64,000 bases of DNA from Mucilaginibacter lappiensis (GCF_900155965.1 NZ_FTMG01000022.1:1-64000); one strand, 5' to 3'; counted from the stretch's first letter, positions 1 to 8,809 are shown. Program-made: numbers and translations. Notes: generated from the sequence alone by a model not told the origin.

Positions 1-2
1 CC

Positions 3-311
3 AAAAAAAGTAAAAGTAAGGGCAGGCCAATAGTTGGACAAATCTTTAAACAAATGGCTCACGGTTTATTGAACAGTAAACACATTGGCTGGGGTGCATT
101 CGCCAGACGATTGAGAGGCCGAAAAGGCCCGGCAATAGCCATTAAAGCTACAGCCAGAAAACTGGCAGCCCAATATTGGCGACTAATCGTTAAAGGAACC
201 GAATTTGTTGAGAAAGGCTTAGCTGCGTATGAGTTAATCGTCAATCAACAGAAAAAGAAACGGTTACAGAAACTTGCCCTGGAACTAAACATGACTTTAG
301 CCCCTGCATGA
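3..311 (+). CDS. IS110-family transposase, C-terminal part (5' end outside window)
   Basis: The reading frame is open to the left edge, so the first ATG at 54 is probably internal and the gene enters from upstream. The roughly 100 visible residues are basic and contain GRKGPAIAIKATARKLA, typical of the C-terminal part of IS110/IS116/IS902 transposases (transposase_20 region), followed by a Lys/Arg-rich tail. These enzymes act as DEDD-type recombinases; the catalytic N-terminal domain lies outside the window, so activity cannot be judged. A dispersed palindrome starts 6 nt after the stop. The family call rests on this short conserved stretch only. Confidence 0.6.
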   Translation, partial: KKSKSKGRPIVGQIFKQMAHGLLNSKHIGWGAFARRLRGRKGPAIAIKATARKLAAQYWRLIVKGTEFVEKGLAAYELIVNQQKKKRLQKLALELNMTLAPA

Positions 312-316
312 TTCAT

Positions 317-400
317 TCTGTCATGGGTAGCGATAGCGAAGAATCTTCTTCGCCATACTGGTCGCCTAACAGATGCTTCACTCCGTTCAGCATGACAATT
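317..400. repeat. Dispersed palindromic repeat, TCATGCTGAACG family
   Basis: One end carries TCATG followed by an AGCGAAGAATC segment. The other end, read on the minus strand, is TTGTCATGCTGAACG, then GAGTGAAGCATCT. The same arms occur at 29711-29794, which establishes a repeat family. The rest of the gap to 628 holds a second small hairpin (GCAGGCG/CGCCTGC, 425-446) and AT-rich sequence with no convincing gene. Confidence 0.75.
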
Positions 401-628
401 TTTTTTACCCTCTTGCTTCGAAGTGCAGGCGGGGTGAGTCGCCTGCGATATATGGTTTCGAATTGCTGTAATCCATTTGTTTTCGTGAACGCAATTCGTT
501 ATATTTGTTATAATCACGCTATATATCCTTCCCCACAACAAAAACAAAACACAAGGTCAAAGTCAAAATTGTTTGAATTTTGTAACCATTGGTTTGATTA
601 GCGTAAGGCAGAGGCCTGTTGGGTAACC

Positions 629-655
629 TACCTTTGTTCTATCAATTAGAACAAA
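629..655 (+). promoter_or_regulatory. Promoter -7 box overlapped by a perfect palindromic operator
   Basis: TACCTTTG at 629-636 fits the Bacteroidota -7 consensus TAnnTTTG. It overlaps a perfect inverted repeat, TTTGTTCTA (633-641) / TAGAACAAA (647-655), with a 5-nt centre, which ends 1 nt before the start codon of the SDR gene. A dimeric repressor bound here would cover the -7 element and the transcription start. No regulator gene is adjacent; the binding protein is unknown. Confidence 0.65.
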
Positions 656-656
656 A

Positions 657-1517
657 ATGGACAACAACAAAAAAGTATGGTTTATTACTGGTGCTTCCAA
701 AGGATTTGGACTCAGTTTAGTAAAACAATTATTGGATGCTGGTCAGCTTGTTGCCGCCACTTCCAGAAATCAAGAGGAGTTAATAAAAGCAGTTAACGCC
801 CCAAACAATAATAATTTTTTACCACTACAGGTTGATCTGGTGAACGAAGCCAGTGTATCATTGGCCCTGCAGCATGCCTATGAAACTTTTGGCAGGATAG
901 ACGTAGTGATCAACAATGCCGGTTATGGCATGGGCGGCGCTATTGAGGAGTTGACTGATAAAGAAAGCCGTCAGGCATTTGATGTAAATGTATTTGCCAC
1001 CCTTAACGTAATCAGGTTTGTAATGCCTTATTTGCGCAAGCAACACTCGGGTCATATCATTAACATATCATCTATAGCCGGAATTGCCCCGGGAACTGGT
1101 TGGGCTATTTATGGCGCTGCCAAATACGCGGTAATCGGTCTGTCGGAAGTATTGGCTGCCGATGTAAAAGCCTTGGGTATTAAAGTTACAGTGGTTGCGC
1201 CGGGCGCGTTCAGGACTAGTTTCCTGAATCCTGATTCACTAAGCATGACCGAAAATCCGATAGCTGATTATGTGGATATAAGGGAAACTCATGCCAAATA
1301 CCTGAAAATGGATGGCGAGCAGGCGGGTGACCCAGAAAAAGCTGCCGCATCTATCATTAAAGTTGCCGCTTTGAAAAATCCACCACTGCATTTGCTGTTA
1401 GGTGGCGACGCTTACAACCGGGCTTTAACCAAATTGGATTCGCTGTACAAAGAGATCCACGAATGGGAAGAACTTACCTGTTCAACTGATCTTGAACACG
1501 ATTTGAAGGTTAATTAA
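657..1517 (+). CDS. SDR-family oxidoreductase (copy 1)
   Basis: Classical short-chain dehydrogenase with a Rossmann fold. TGASKGFG (residues 11-18) is the NAD(P)-binding glycine motif, NNAG lies at 87-90, the catalytic Ser is at 138/139 and YGAAK supplies Tyr152 and Lys156. Its 286 residues exceed the usual 250 because of a C-terminal extension seen in the 17-beta-HSD-like oxidoreductase group; the substrate cannot be read from sequence. It is clearly paralogous to the next gene (same motifs, same C-terminal tail with GDAYN / EDAYN), so the pair arose by tandem duplication. Expression probably starts from the palindrome-covered promoter just upstream and may continue into the two following genes. 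Confidence 0.9.
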   Translation: MDNNKKVWFITGASKGFGLSLVKQLLDAGQLVAATSRNQEELIKAVNAPNNNNFLPLQVDLVNEASVSLALQHAYETFGRIDVVINNAGYGMGGAIEELTDKESRQAFDVNVFATLNVIRFVMPYLRKQHSGHIINISSIAGIAPGTGWAIYGAAKYAVIGLSEVLAADVKALGIKVTVVAPGAFRTSFLNPDSLSMTENPIADYVDIRETHAKYLKMDGEQAGDPEKAAASIIKVAALKNPPLHLLLGGDAYNRALTKLDSLYKEIHEWEELTCSTDLEHDLKVN

Positions 1518-1570
1518 AAGCCTCGTCCCAACTCTATACCTCCCTATTAAAACATTTAGAAAACAAGAAA

Positions 1571-2413
1571 ATGAGCAATAAAAAAGTTTGGTTTGTAACT
1601 GGTGCCTCCAAAGGCCTGGGACTTGCCTTGGTAAAAAGATTATTAAACGAAGGCTACCGGGTAGCCGCTACTTCCAGAAACCTGAGCGACCTGAATAAGG
1701 CAGTAGGAACTCATAGTGACCAGTTTTTGCCACTGGCCGTAAATATCAAAAATGAAGAAAGCGTACAGGAAGCCATTCAGTTAACCATAAGCACTTTTGG
1801 TAAAATTGATGTAGTGGTTAATAATGCCGGTTACGGTTTGGTTGGTGGTCTGGAAGAATTAACCGACCAGGAGGCACGTGATAATTTTGATGTAAACGTG
1901 TTCGGTTCCTTAAACGTGATCCGTAAAGCATTGCCTTACCTGCGCGCGCAGCAATCGGGTCATATTTTAAATATATCATCTATCGGTGGCTTTAGAGGCA
2001 GTTTTCCGGGTTTCGGTATCTATTGCGCTACCAAGTTCGCGGTGAATGGTCTGTCGGAATCATTAGCCGAAGAAGTAAGACCGTTCGGCATCAAAGTAAC
2101 CATTGTACAGCCGGGTTATTTCCGTACCAATTTCCTGTCAGAAGGCTCATTGGTAGTGCCGAAACATCAGATAGATGCCTATCAAAATGTACGGAATACG
2201 CAGGATTTCCATCAAAACAGCATGGATCAGCAACAGGCCGGAGATCCGGATAAAGCGGCAGCAGCTATGATAGCCATTGTACAGGCCGAAAACCCGCCAG
2301 TCAATTTGTTCCTGGGTGAAGATGCCTACAATGGCGCAAACAATAAAATAGCTTCGGTTCAACAGGAATTAGAAACCTGGAAAGAATTAACAACCTCCAC
2401 AGCAATAGCATAA
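1571..2413 (+). CDS. SDR-family oxidoreductase (copy 2)
   Basis: Tandem paralogue of the preceding gene: TGASKGLG (10-17), NNAG (84-87), Ser136/137, YCATK giving Tyr151 and Lys155, and the same roughly 30-residue C-terminal tail. Soluble NAD(P)-dependent dehydrogenase/reductase of unknown substrate. The 53-nt gap to copy 1 holds no clear promoter or terminator, so co-transcription is likely. It ends 2 nt before the Atu4866-type gene, which suggests coupled translation and a shared role, perhaps detoxification of reactive carbonyls (inference only). Confidence 0.9.
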   Translation: MSNKKVWFVTGASKGLGLALVKRLLNEGYRVAATSRNLSDLNKAVGTHSDQFLPLAVNIKNEESVQEAIQLTISTFGKIDVVVNNAGYGLVGGLEELTDQEARDNFDVNVFGSLNVIRKALPYLRAQQSGHILNISSIGGFRGSFPGFGIYCATKFAVNGLSESLAEEVRPFGIKVTIVQPGYFRTNFLSEGSLVVPKHQIDAYQNVRNTQDFHQNSMDQQQAGDPDKAAAAMIAIVQAENPPVNLFLGEDAYNGANNKIASVQQELETWKELTTSTAIA

Positions 2414-2415
2414 AT

Positions 2416-2658
2416 ATGGAAAAGGATCAACATATAGGCGTTTGGGTAACAAGTGATGGTTACATACGCCATGAGTTATTACCAAACGGCCGCTATGTTG
2501 AGGGCCGGGGTAATAGAAAGATGGCCTATACCGGTTTTTACAGCATCAGGGGTAAACATATCGAATATTTGGATGACACAGGCTTTACTGCCGACGGTGA
2601 TTTTGAAGGTAATGTATTTTACCATGCCGGTATGGTATTGTATAAAGAATCGGCTTAA
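2416..2658 (+). CDS. Atu4866-family small protein
   Basis: An 80-residue soluble protein without signal peptide, matching the Atu4866 family: GVWVTSDGYIRHELLPNGRY near the N-terminus, an RGNRK motif, and DDTGFTADGDF followed by FYHAGMVLY near the end. The family is a small beta-barrel of unknown biochemical role, often found next to oxidoreductases or AraC/SDR genes. Here it starts 2 nt after the second SDR gene, so it belongs to that operon. A GC-rich hairpin follows immediately after the stop and probably ends the operon. Confidence 0.85.
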   Translation: MEKDQHIGVWVTSDGYIRHELLPNGRYVEGRGNRKMAYTGFYSIRGKHIEYLDDTGFTADGDFEGNVFYHAGMVLYKESA

Positions 2659-2660
2659 AG

Positions 2661-2677
2661 GCCCGGCATAGCCGGGC
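2661..2677 (+). terminator. Hairpin after the SDR operon
   Basis: GCCCGGC / GCCGGGC, a perfect 7-bp stem with a 3-nt loop, 2 nt after the stop of the Atu4866-type gene. Only two T residues follow, so termination efficiency is uncertain. Confidence 0.55.
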
Positions 2678-2753
2678 TTGCCATTAGGCTAAGTAATTGT
2701 ATTTAATATGGTATCTTCACAAAAGGTATCCTGTTAAAATACAGCTAAGTAGC

Positions 2754-3671
2754 ATGATTAAATGGCGTAGCTTCTGCGTATATATTTTATGGATGGGGGT
2801 TGTGGTCCCAGTTCGGGCCCAGGATAAAAAGCCTGTTATAGCTTTTGTCAGTGATACACAGGCGCCCCTGTTGGTGGAACATGTCATCCGCAAATTGCAC
2901 CACAATACCAAAGCAACAGCACTCATCTTTCAGGACATTATCAATAGCCATCCTTCAAGCCTGTTTATACTAGGCGATGTGGTATCATTAGGTTACCAAA
3001 ACAGCAAATGGCAAAAGATAGACACTTATCTCGAGGAGTGTAAGCAGCATCACATACTCGTTTACGCCTTGTTGGGGAACCATGAGCTCATGTTCAACGC
3101 ACGCAAAGGAGCCGCGCAATTTCAGTCGAGGTTCCCCATGCATGATCCTGCCGGTTACGTAGAGGTAGTTGATTCGGTAGCGGTGGTTTTACTGAATTCC
3201 AATTTTAGTAAAATGCCCGATTTCCTGATCAAAAAGCAGGATAATTGGTACAACGATACCATGCATCATTTAGATGAGGATAAAGCGGTAAAATGGGTGA
3301 TTGTTAGTTGTCATCATTCTCCTTATACCAATAGTAAAGTAGTTGCACCATCGATAGCGGTACGTCAAAAATTTGTTCCGGCTTTCGTAAATTCAAAAAA
3401 GGGGATACTTTTTCTCTCTGGGCACTCCCATAATTTTGAACGGTTTAACCAACAGGGTAAAGATTTTCTGGTCATTGGCGGTGGAGGAGGCCCTCACCAG
3501 CCACTGCTCTCTAAGGCGGTGACTCCTGACATTTCAGTTAGCTATAAACCCATGTTTCATTATCTGGAGGTTGAACGATATCATGATTCTGTAAAGGTTG
3601 TTTCGCGGCAGTTAAAAAATGATTTTTCGGGTTTTACTGATGGATTAACTTTTTACGTCCATCGCTTTTGA
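2754..3671 (+). CDS. Secreted metallophosphoesterase (calcineurin-like)
   Basis: The ATG at 2754 is chosen because it opens a normal signal peptide (MIKWRSF, hydrophobic stretch, ending VRAQ), whereas the longer frame starts at a TTG. Mature protein of about 285 residues with metallophosphoesterase motifs in order: SDTQ (motif I with Gln in place of the usual His of DxH), GDVV, GNHE, a CHHSPY segment and GHSHNFER. The last resembles the GHxHxxER motif of purple acid phosphatases. Predicted periplasmic phosphomonoesterase or diesterase using two metal ions; substrate unknown. It stands alone between the SDR operon and the aldehyde dehydrogenase gene. Confidence 0.8.
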   Translation: MIKWRSFCVYILWMGVVVPVRAQDKKPVIAFVSDTQAPLLVEHVIRKLHHNTKATALIFQDIINSHPSSLFILGDVVSLGYQNSKWQKIDTYLEECKQHHILVYALLGNHELMFNARKGAAQFQSRFPMHDPAGYVEVVDSVAVVLLNSNFSKMPDFLIKKQDNWYNDTMHHLDEDKAVKWVIVSCHHSPYTNSKVVAPSIAVRQKFVPAFVNSKKGILFLSGHSHNFERFNQQGKDFLVIGGGGGPHQPLLSKAVTPDISVSYKPMFHYLEVERYHDSVKVVSRQLKNDFSGFTDGLTFYVHRF

Positions 3672-3805
3672 TAAAAAGATAGATTGGTACACCGTTGTTG
3701 AGGCTTAAATTATGAAATTGGTAATAATGTGTATCATCAATAAAAAGGCTTGCTAATGAAAGCTGGCTTTTTTTACCTTTATGAAAATCAAACACCAAAT
3801 AATAT

Positions 3806-5428
3806 ATGAGTTTTCAAGATCAGATCAGTTCGATATTTGTGGAGGAAAGCCAGATACCGGCCGAATTCCAAATAACAGAAGTGCATCAGCGCGAATACCT
3901 GTGTGATGGCGAGATGAAGCCCTGGAATGGGCCTGTGACCGAAGTGTATTCGCCTGTTTGTTTCCCCGGCCCGGATGGATTTAAACGTAAGCTGATAGGC
4001 ACTTACCCTATTTGCACCGAAACAGAGGCTAATGACGCGCTCGAAGCGGCTATTACTGCCTACGACAATGGCCGCGGCGAATGGCCTACCATGAGTATTG
4101 ATGGCCGCATTAAATGTATGGAGCGGTTCATTTATAAGATGATTGAGCAGCGCACGCTGGTAGTAAAGCTCCTGATGTGGGAGATAGGCAAATCATACGG
4201 CGACTCGGCAAAAGAGTTCGACCGTACCATCGAATACATCAACGCTACTATTGATGCTTTAAAAGCGCTAGATCGTAAATCATCCCGCTTTGAAATGGCC
4301 GAAGGGTTAATCGCCCAGATCCGCCGCTCGCCACTAGGTGTGGTGCTGTGCATGGGGCCCTTCAACTATCCCCTTAACGAAACTTTTACTACGCTGATAC
4401 CTGCCCTTATTATGGGCAATACCATTTTATTTAAACCACCAAAGCATGGTACGCTGTTGCATTACCCGTTGTTGAGGGCCTTCCAGGAATCGTTCCCCAA
4501 AGGTGTAGTGAATACGGTTTATGGTCGTGGCGCCGTAGTTACCCCCGGCTTAATGCAAACCGGCAAAGTGAATGTGCTGGCCTTTATCGGCTCCAGTAAA
4601 GTGGCTAACGATTTGAAAAAGCGTCACCCTAAAATAAATCGTTTACGGGCGGTGTTAAGCCTGGATGCTAAGAACGCGGCTATTGTTACCAAAAATGTCG
4701 ATCTGCAATTGGCCGTGAGCGAATGCGTTTTAGGTGCACTTTCGTTTAACGGGCAGCGTTGTACAGCCATCAAAGTGATATTTGTACATAAAGATATTGC
4801 GGACGAGTTTTTAAAATTATTAAGTGAAGCAGTATCCAAACTGAAATTTGGCCTGCCATGGGATAAGGATGTAAAACTAACCCCGATGCCCGAGCCAAAC
4901 AAGGCCGAATCATTAACAGAAATGGTGGATGACGCTATAGCTCATGGTGCAAAAATTATCAATGAAAACGGTGGCGAAAGCGTGGCCTCATTCTTTTACC
5001 CGGCTATAGTTTACCCGGTAAACGAAAAAATGAAGCTGTATCGCGAAGAGCAGTTCGGTCCGGTTATTCCGGTGATCCCATTTGAGTCGATAGAGGAACC
5101 GATCGAATACCAGATCGATTCGCCGCATGGTATGCAGGTGAGCATCTTCAGTAACGATGCCCAGGAGATCTCCTCATTGATTGATCCTTTTGTGAACCTG
5201 GTAAGCCGGGTGAATATCAACTGCCAGTGCCAGCGCGGACCTGATGTATTTCCGTTTACAGGCCGTAAAGATAGTGCCGAAGGCACCCTTTCGGTATTTG
5301 ACGCGCTGCGGGCATTCTCAATCCGCTCATTGGTTGCTACCAAACTGAACGAGACCAATAAACAAATTATCAACGAAATTGTGAACGGCAGCGATTCCAA
5401 TTTCCTGAGCACTAAATTTATATTGTAG
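3806..5428 (+). CDS. gapN: Aldehyde dehydrogenase, GapN-like (NADP glyceraldehyde-3-phosphate dehydrogenase, non-phosphorylating)
   Basis: A 540-residue cytosolic ALDH-superfamily enzyme. GPFNYPLN (184-191) carries the oxyanion Asn187, FKPPKHG (209-215) holds the cofactor-binding Lys, and FNGQRCT (314-320) holds the catalytic Cys319; QRCTAIK is characteristic of GapN-type enzymes, which oxidise glyceraldehyde 3-phosphate to 3-phosphoglycerate with NADP. One oddity: the usual ELGGK general-base motif reads SLDAK at 286-290, so the canonical Glu is Ser, with an Asp two residues on. Product name is by family resemblance. The stop is followed at once by a GC-rich palindrome shared with the convergent DUF2306 gene. 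Confidence 0.75.
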   Translation: MSFQDQISSIFVEESQIPAEFQITEVHQREYLCDGEMKPWNGPVTEVYSPVCFPGPDGFKRKLIGTYPICTETEANDALEAAITAYDNGRGEWPTMSIDGRIKCMERFIYKMIEQRTLVVKLLMWEIGKSYGDSAKEFDRTIEYINATIDALKALDRKSSRFEMAEGLIAQIRRSPLGVVLCMGPFNYPLNETFTTLIPALIMGNTILFKPPKHGTLLHYPLLRAFQESFPKGVVNTVYGRGAVVTPGLMQTGKVNVLAFIGSSKVANDLKKRHPKINRLRAVLSLDAKNAAIVTKNVDLQLAVSECVLGALSFNGQRCTAIKVIFVHKDIADEFLKLLSEAVSKLKFGLPWDKDVKLTPMPEPNKAESLTEMVDDAIAHGAKIINENGGESVASFFYPAIVYPVNEKMKLYREEQFGPVIPVIPFESIEEPIEYQIDSPHGMQVSIFSNDAQEISSLIDPFVNLVSRVNINCQCQRGPDVFPFTGRKDSAEGTLSVFDALRAFSIRSLVATKLNETNKQIINEIVNGSDSNFLSTKFIL

Positions 5429-5497
5429 AGCCCCCCGGCCCCCTGAAGGGGGAGCGATATGCACTATTGTTCCCCCTTTAGGGGGGTAGGGGGCTTT
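5429..5497. repeat. CCCCCTGAAGGGGG palindromic repeat, copy 1
   Basis: Two GC-rich hairpin arms: GCCCCCTGAAGGGGGAG at 5438-5454, and on the minus strand CCCCCCTAAAGGGGGAAC near 5466-5483. The first arm is identical over 17 nt to a stretch inside radA (42874-42890); the second matches 46201-46232. It lies between convergent genes and probably also works as a bidirectional terminator. It supplies the last codons of the DUF2306 gene. Confidence 0.85.
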
Positions 5498-6107
5498 TCG
5501 CATACCAGTTTATCAGCTCAACCAATATCAAATTGGGCACCCAGCTTAAAAAAGCGATGATGAGATAATTGTTCTCAAAATTTACGCCGTTGCCTAAAAC
5601 GGTAAACAGCCATATATAAAAGCGTAGCGTTACGGCAGCAAAGGCCAGTGCATAACTGCGGCGCATCATTTTAACATGTTCATCAATTTTACCGTTCCTC
5701 ACCAACAGGAAAGCAGATAAGGTAAAAGCTACCCACAAGGTGTTTTGTATTAAAAAAGAGGCGAACACACCCTTGCCCCGGTTGATGAACAGCGTCATGA
5801 CATAAGCACCCGGCGCTGCAAAAAACAAGACACCGAAAACATACAGTTTACCCAGTGCCTTATGTAATGGGCGGTTACCATATACCTTTTTGGAAAACTG
5901 AAAAAAACCGGCTAGCAAAATAATACTGCTGCCAAAAATATGACAGTAAAAGGCCGGCATGTACCAACCTGTTTTAATGGCAGCCTGCTTAAAGCCCAGG
6001 AAAACGGTATTTTGCTTAAAGCTCAAATATTGAACAAAAGTGCCCAGGCTCAGTATCGCGATCCAAAAGAATGCGAAATACCTTAATAAACGTGCCGTAA
6101 TGCTCAT
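5478..6107 (-). CDS. DUF2306 family integral membrane protein
   Basis: A 209-residue protein with about six hydrophobic segments; the family pattern includes HIFGSSIILLAGFFQF, HKALGKLYVFGV and a later EHVKMMRRSYALAF segment, characteristic of DUF2306 (predicted inner-membrane proteins of unknown role). Its start overlaps the stop of the upstream WG/YARHG gene by four bases (ATGA), so the two are translationally coupled. The last six residues (KSPLPP) and the stop codon are encoded by one arm of the GC-rich dispersed palindrome, so the native C-terminus was probably replaced or extended by the repeat. Confidence 0.8.
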   Translation of the reverse strand: MSITARLLRYFAFFWIAILSLGTFVQYLSFKQNTVFLGFKQAAIKTGWYMPAFYCHIFGSSIILLAGFFQFSKKVYGNRPLHKALGKLYVFGVLFFAAPGAYVMTLFINRGKGVFASFLIQNTLWVAFTLSAFLLVRNGKIDEHVKMMRRSYALAFAAVTLRFYIWLFTVLGNGVNFENNYLIIAFLSWVPNLILVELINWYAKSPLPP

Positions 6108-8020
6108 TTGGCAGCTAACGTATTGCCCTTTTGCGCGTTTAGTTTGCTGTTGATAAAACTGATGTTGTATTTATCAATAACGGTCAGGGAATCATCAACG
6201 TTAGCCAGGTTGCCTTTATCGTACCTGTCAAAACGGCCCCTAAATATCTCGTTCCAGCGCTCGTTTTTAAACTTATACTGGTACGATGCATAGATCTCAT
6301 TTTTCATCAGCTGCAGGATGGCCGGGGTTATATGATCAATTGTTTCAGTAGTTGTTTCTTTGTTTTGATAAGTGCTGATCTCATAACATCCTTGCAGATA
6401 AGAGTCATCTAGTTTGATATATTGGGTTGGGAATACCCTGGCACTTTTTAGGGCGACGAGCTTCCCATCCTTAACTTGCAGATAATGGTAGTAAGGCCCC
6501 TCGTCTACATATTGATTGTCATTTAATAATGGTTGCTCCAACTGAGATGTAGTTTTAAATTCAAACAGCGAATCATTAATGGCTCTTAAATAATTCTCAT
6601 TACATGAACCGGATAGTTCCCCTCCGCCTTCACCATCACCAAAATAACTGTCAGCATTAAAGCCCAGTATGCGGTTTTGCTTTTTATCAACCAGCAATAC
6701 ATTTTTGGTGGTGTATAAACCCGACCTGCCACCCAGGTAGTTATCCACAACAGAATAATAAACTCCCTGGAACCAACTACTGTTAGTTTCGTTTTTGTCG
6801 CCGGAAAATTTAACGGCTAATGAACTGCTTCCATCTCCATCGCCTATTTCGTCTGCGCTCAGGTGTCTTAGGGGGTTTTGTAAGCGGATGAATTTGGGAA
6901 GCAGCTGCCAGTCGGTCAGATATGATGGAGGTATAATAAGAGAGTTATACCAGTCACGGGAATTATACTCCATAATGTTTTTGGAACTTTTATCAGTTAA
7001 GACGTAAGAGTCGCCGTAAGTTTTAATTTTTGGTAAAACATCCGCTATTTTAAAATCACTGATCTTGTCTGATATGGTTGAATCTGCTTTTAAGTAAAAG
7101 TAATCGTCGCCGTTTTTAAGCAGCGCCAGGTTCTCATCATTCTTGAGGGGGAATACCTGGCTATAATCGGCGGGTACTACCAGTTTCCCGTTAGTGTTAT
7201 AAAAGCCTCTTTTATGATTTTTTTCAACTTCTATCAGTCCCTCAATGGTGCCGCCTACATTATGTATCATGTCATATTCAACCGGGATGATCTCTTTAAG
7301 GTCAGGATTTACCAGGCCCATTTTGTATTCTGTTACTACATGCTCCTTTTTCTCCTCATCTGTTGAATAAAAGAATTTGTCGGCTTTGCCTTTGATCACA
7401 TAATAAAATGTTTTGTTATTGATGTGGTCAAACCAAAGCACACTGTCGTAACGGGTTTTTAATTGTTCTGCTGTTTTAAAAGCCGCCAGGGTAATGGGGG
7501 CGTAAATATCTTTTTCGGGGATGGTTTTATTGATCACCCTGTTTTGGAATGCAGCGTAACCCTTTACAAAATCAGTCGCATTTACCTGGCTTATTTTGTA
7601 CTGGTGATTACCAGTTTTATGAATAGTGAATAGCAATACCGCTTTCCCGGCAGGCAGAGCCTGGTGATTAAAGGTTGCGGTAACATTGGCGGTAGCCAGT
7701 TCGGGGTTTATAAAGGTGACAATAGCGTCTTCGGTATTTAAGCTTACTTTAAAGAGGGGTTTTTCTTTACCGCCGGTGTTGGTTTTATTAGTGAGTACTT
7801 TTAATAGCGTTTTTACCAGCCGGCCACTTTTTTGATCTGCTTCAAAATAAAGGCTCGCCGAATCAATATTGCCTGCCTGTACCTGCGCGTTAAAGGCATT
7901 TAAAAACTGGGTTATCTCACCCTTTTCTGGTTTGCTTAAGTACTTACTGCGAATAAATAAAAAGCCGCCCACCAAAATCACCACGGCAGCTGCTACTATA
8001 ATTATAGGTTTAGTTTTCAT
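6104..8020 (-). CDS. Membrane-anchored protein with WG-like repeats and YARHG domain
   Basis: Start placed at 8020: MKTKPIIIVAAAVV begins a clean membrane anchor, while the longer frame starts at TTG. About 638 residues: one N-terminal transmembrane helix, an extracytoplasmic region, stretches resembling WG repeats (LVNPDLKEIIPVEYD; GFYNTNGKLVVPADY), an acidic GDGEGGG segment, and a C-terminal segment NEIYASYQYKFKNERWNEIF that resembles the YARHG domain, an extracellular module often found near cell-wall-binding domains. The function is unknown. It forms a two-gene unit with the DUF2306 gene (4-nt overlap). Confidence 0.65.
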   Translation of the reverse strand: MKTKPIIIVAAAVVILVGGFLFIRSKYLSKPEKGEITQFLNAFNAQVQAGNIDSASLYFEADQKSGRLVKTLLKVLTNKTNTGGKEKPLFKVSLNTEDAIVTFINPELATANVTATFNHQALPAGKAVLLFTIHKTGNHQYKISQVNATDFVKGYAAFQNRVINKTIPEKDIYAPITLAAFKTAEQLKTRYDSVLWFDHINNKTFYYVIKGKADKFFYSTDEEKKEHVVTEYKMGLVNPDLKEIIPVEYDMIHNVGGTIEGLIEVEKNHKRGFYNTNGKLVVPADYSQVFPLKNDENLALLKNGDDYFYLKADSTISDKISDFKIADVLPKIKTYGDSYVLTDKSSKNIMEYNSRDWYNSLIIPPSYLTDWQLLPKFIRLQNPLRHLSADEIGDGDGSSSLAVKFSGDKNETNSSWFQGVYYSVVDNYLGGRSGLYTTKNVLLVDKKQNRILGFNADSYFGDGEGGGELSGSCNENYLRAINDSLFEFKTTSQLEQPLLNDNQYVDEGPYYHYLQVKDGKLVALKSARVFPTQYIKLDDSYLQGCYEISTYQNKETTTETIDHITPAILQLMKNEIYASYQYKFKNERWNEIFRGRFDRYDKGNLANVDDSLTVIDKYNISFINSKLNAQKGNTLAAK

Positions 8021-8172
8021 ACAACCAAGGTAAAATATTTTTTTCAATAGAAAAATTCATTAAAAACAGGTGAGGGTCAGGTGGATAGAAAAGGCTTATG
8101 TGCGATAGATTATGTATAGATAAAATTGATACGGTATAGATTTTTAGAATTAATAGCCTTCCTTAAAAAATG

Positions 8173-8180
8173 TATATTTG
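8173..8180 (+). promoter_or_regulatory. -7 box of the peroxiredoxin gene
   Basis: TATATTTG matches TAnnTTTG exactly. It overlaps the upstream in-frame ATG at 8170, so translation cannot begin there; this decides for the ATG at 8209. No good -33 element is visible. Confidence 0.6.
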
Positions 8181-8208
8181 TTGCATAAATAATAATAAAA
8201 TACCGAAT

Positions 8209-8754
8209 ATGTTAACGATAGGACAAAAATTCCCTCAATTTTCTAAAACCGCTGTAGTAAGTCTTGAAAAAGGTAAAGAGTTTGAAACACTAACTTCTGA
8301 GTACCTGGTGAATGACGATAACGTTTGGACTGTAATGTTCTGGTGGCCAAAAGATTTTACTTTTGTGTGCCCAACAGAAATTGCTGAATTCAACAAAAAC
8401 TTTGGCGAATTCCGCGATCGTGAAACCCGTTTAATTGGCGCTTCTACAGATTCTGAATTTGTGCACGCTGCCTGGAGACGCGATCATGATGATCTGCGCG
8501 ATTTGAAATTCCCGATGCTTGCCGATACTTCAAAATCATTAGCAGAAGACCTGGGTATATTAGAGCCAACCGAAAAAATTGCCTACCGTGCTACTTTCAT
8601 TGTTGACCCTACCGGTATCATCCGTTGGGTATCAGTTAACGATTTAAGCGTTGGCCGTAACGTTAAAGAAGTTTTACGTGTACTGGATGGTTTACAAACA
8701 GACGAGCTTTGCCCTTGCAACTGGGAAAAAGGACAAGAAACCCTTACTGTTTAA
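8209..8754 (+). CDS. ahpC: AhpC-type peroxiredoxin
   Basis: A 181-residue thiol peroxidase of the AhpC/TSA family: WWPKDFTFVCPTE carries the peroxidatic Cys54, and the C-terminal ELCPCNW holds Cys168 and Cys170. The C-x-C pair at the end mirrors the three-Cys AhpC of mycobacteria, which is recycled by AhpD rather than AhpF. The ATG at 8209 is used because the alternative at 8170 overlaps the -7 promoter box. An ahpD-like gene lies 136 nt downstream, supporting the pairing. Reduces H2O2, organic peroxides and possibly peroxynitrite in the cytosol (family knowledge). Confidence 0.9.
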   Translation: MLTIGQKFPQFSKTAVVSLEKGKEFETLTSEYLVNDDNVWTVMFWWPKDFTFVCPTEIAEFNKNFGEFRDRETRLIGASTDSEFVHAAWRRDHDDLRDLKFPMLADTSKSLAEDLGILEPTEKIAYRATFIVDPTGIIRWVSVNDLSVGRNVKEVLRVLDGLQTDELCPCNWEKGQETLTV

Positions 8755-8774
8755 TAATCCTACTATATTATATG

Positions 8775-8809
8775 TCCCCGTGCAGAAAACTTGTGCGGGG
8801 ATTTTTTTT
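8775..8809 (+). terminator. Rho-independent terminator after ahpC
   Basis: A CCCCGTGCA arm pairs with TGTGCGGGG across a short A-rich loop, followed by eight T residues. ahpD downstream would need read-through or its own promoter. Before ahpD there is another small hairpin (AAGCC/GGCTT near 8858-8871). Confidence 0.85.

Noticed and set aside
3735..3775. Terminator hairpin before gapN
   Set aside because: The AAAAAGGCTTGC / GCTGGCTTTTTTT arms contain several mismatches; not convincing.
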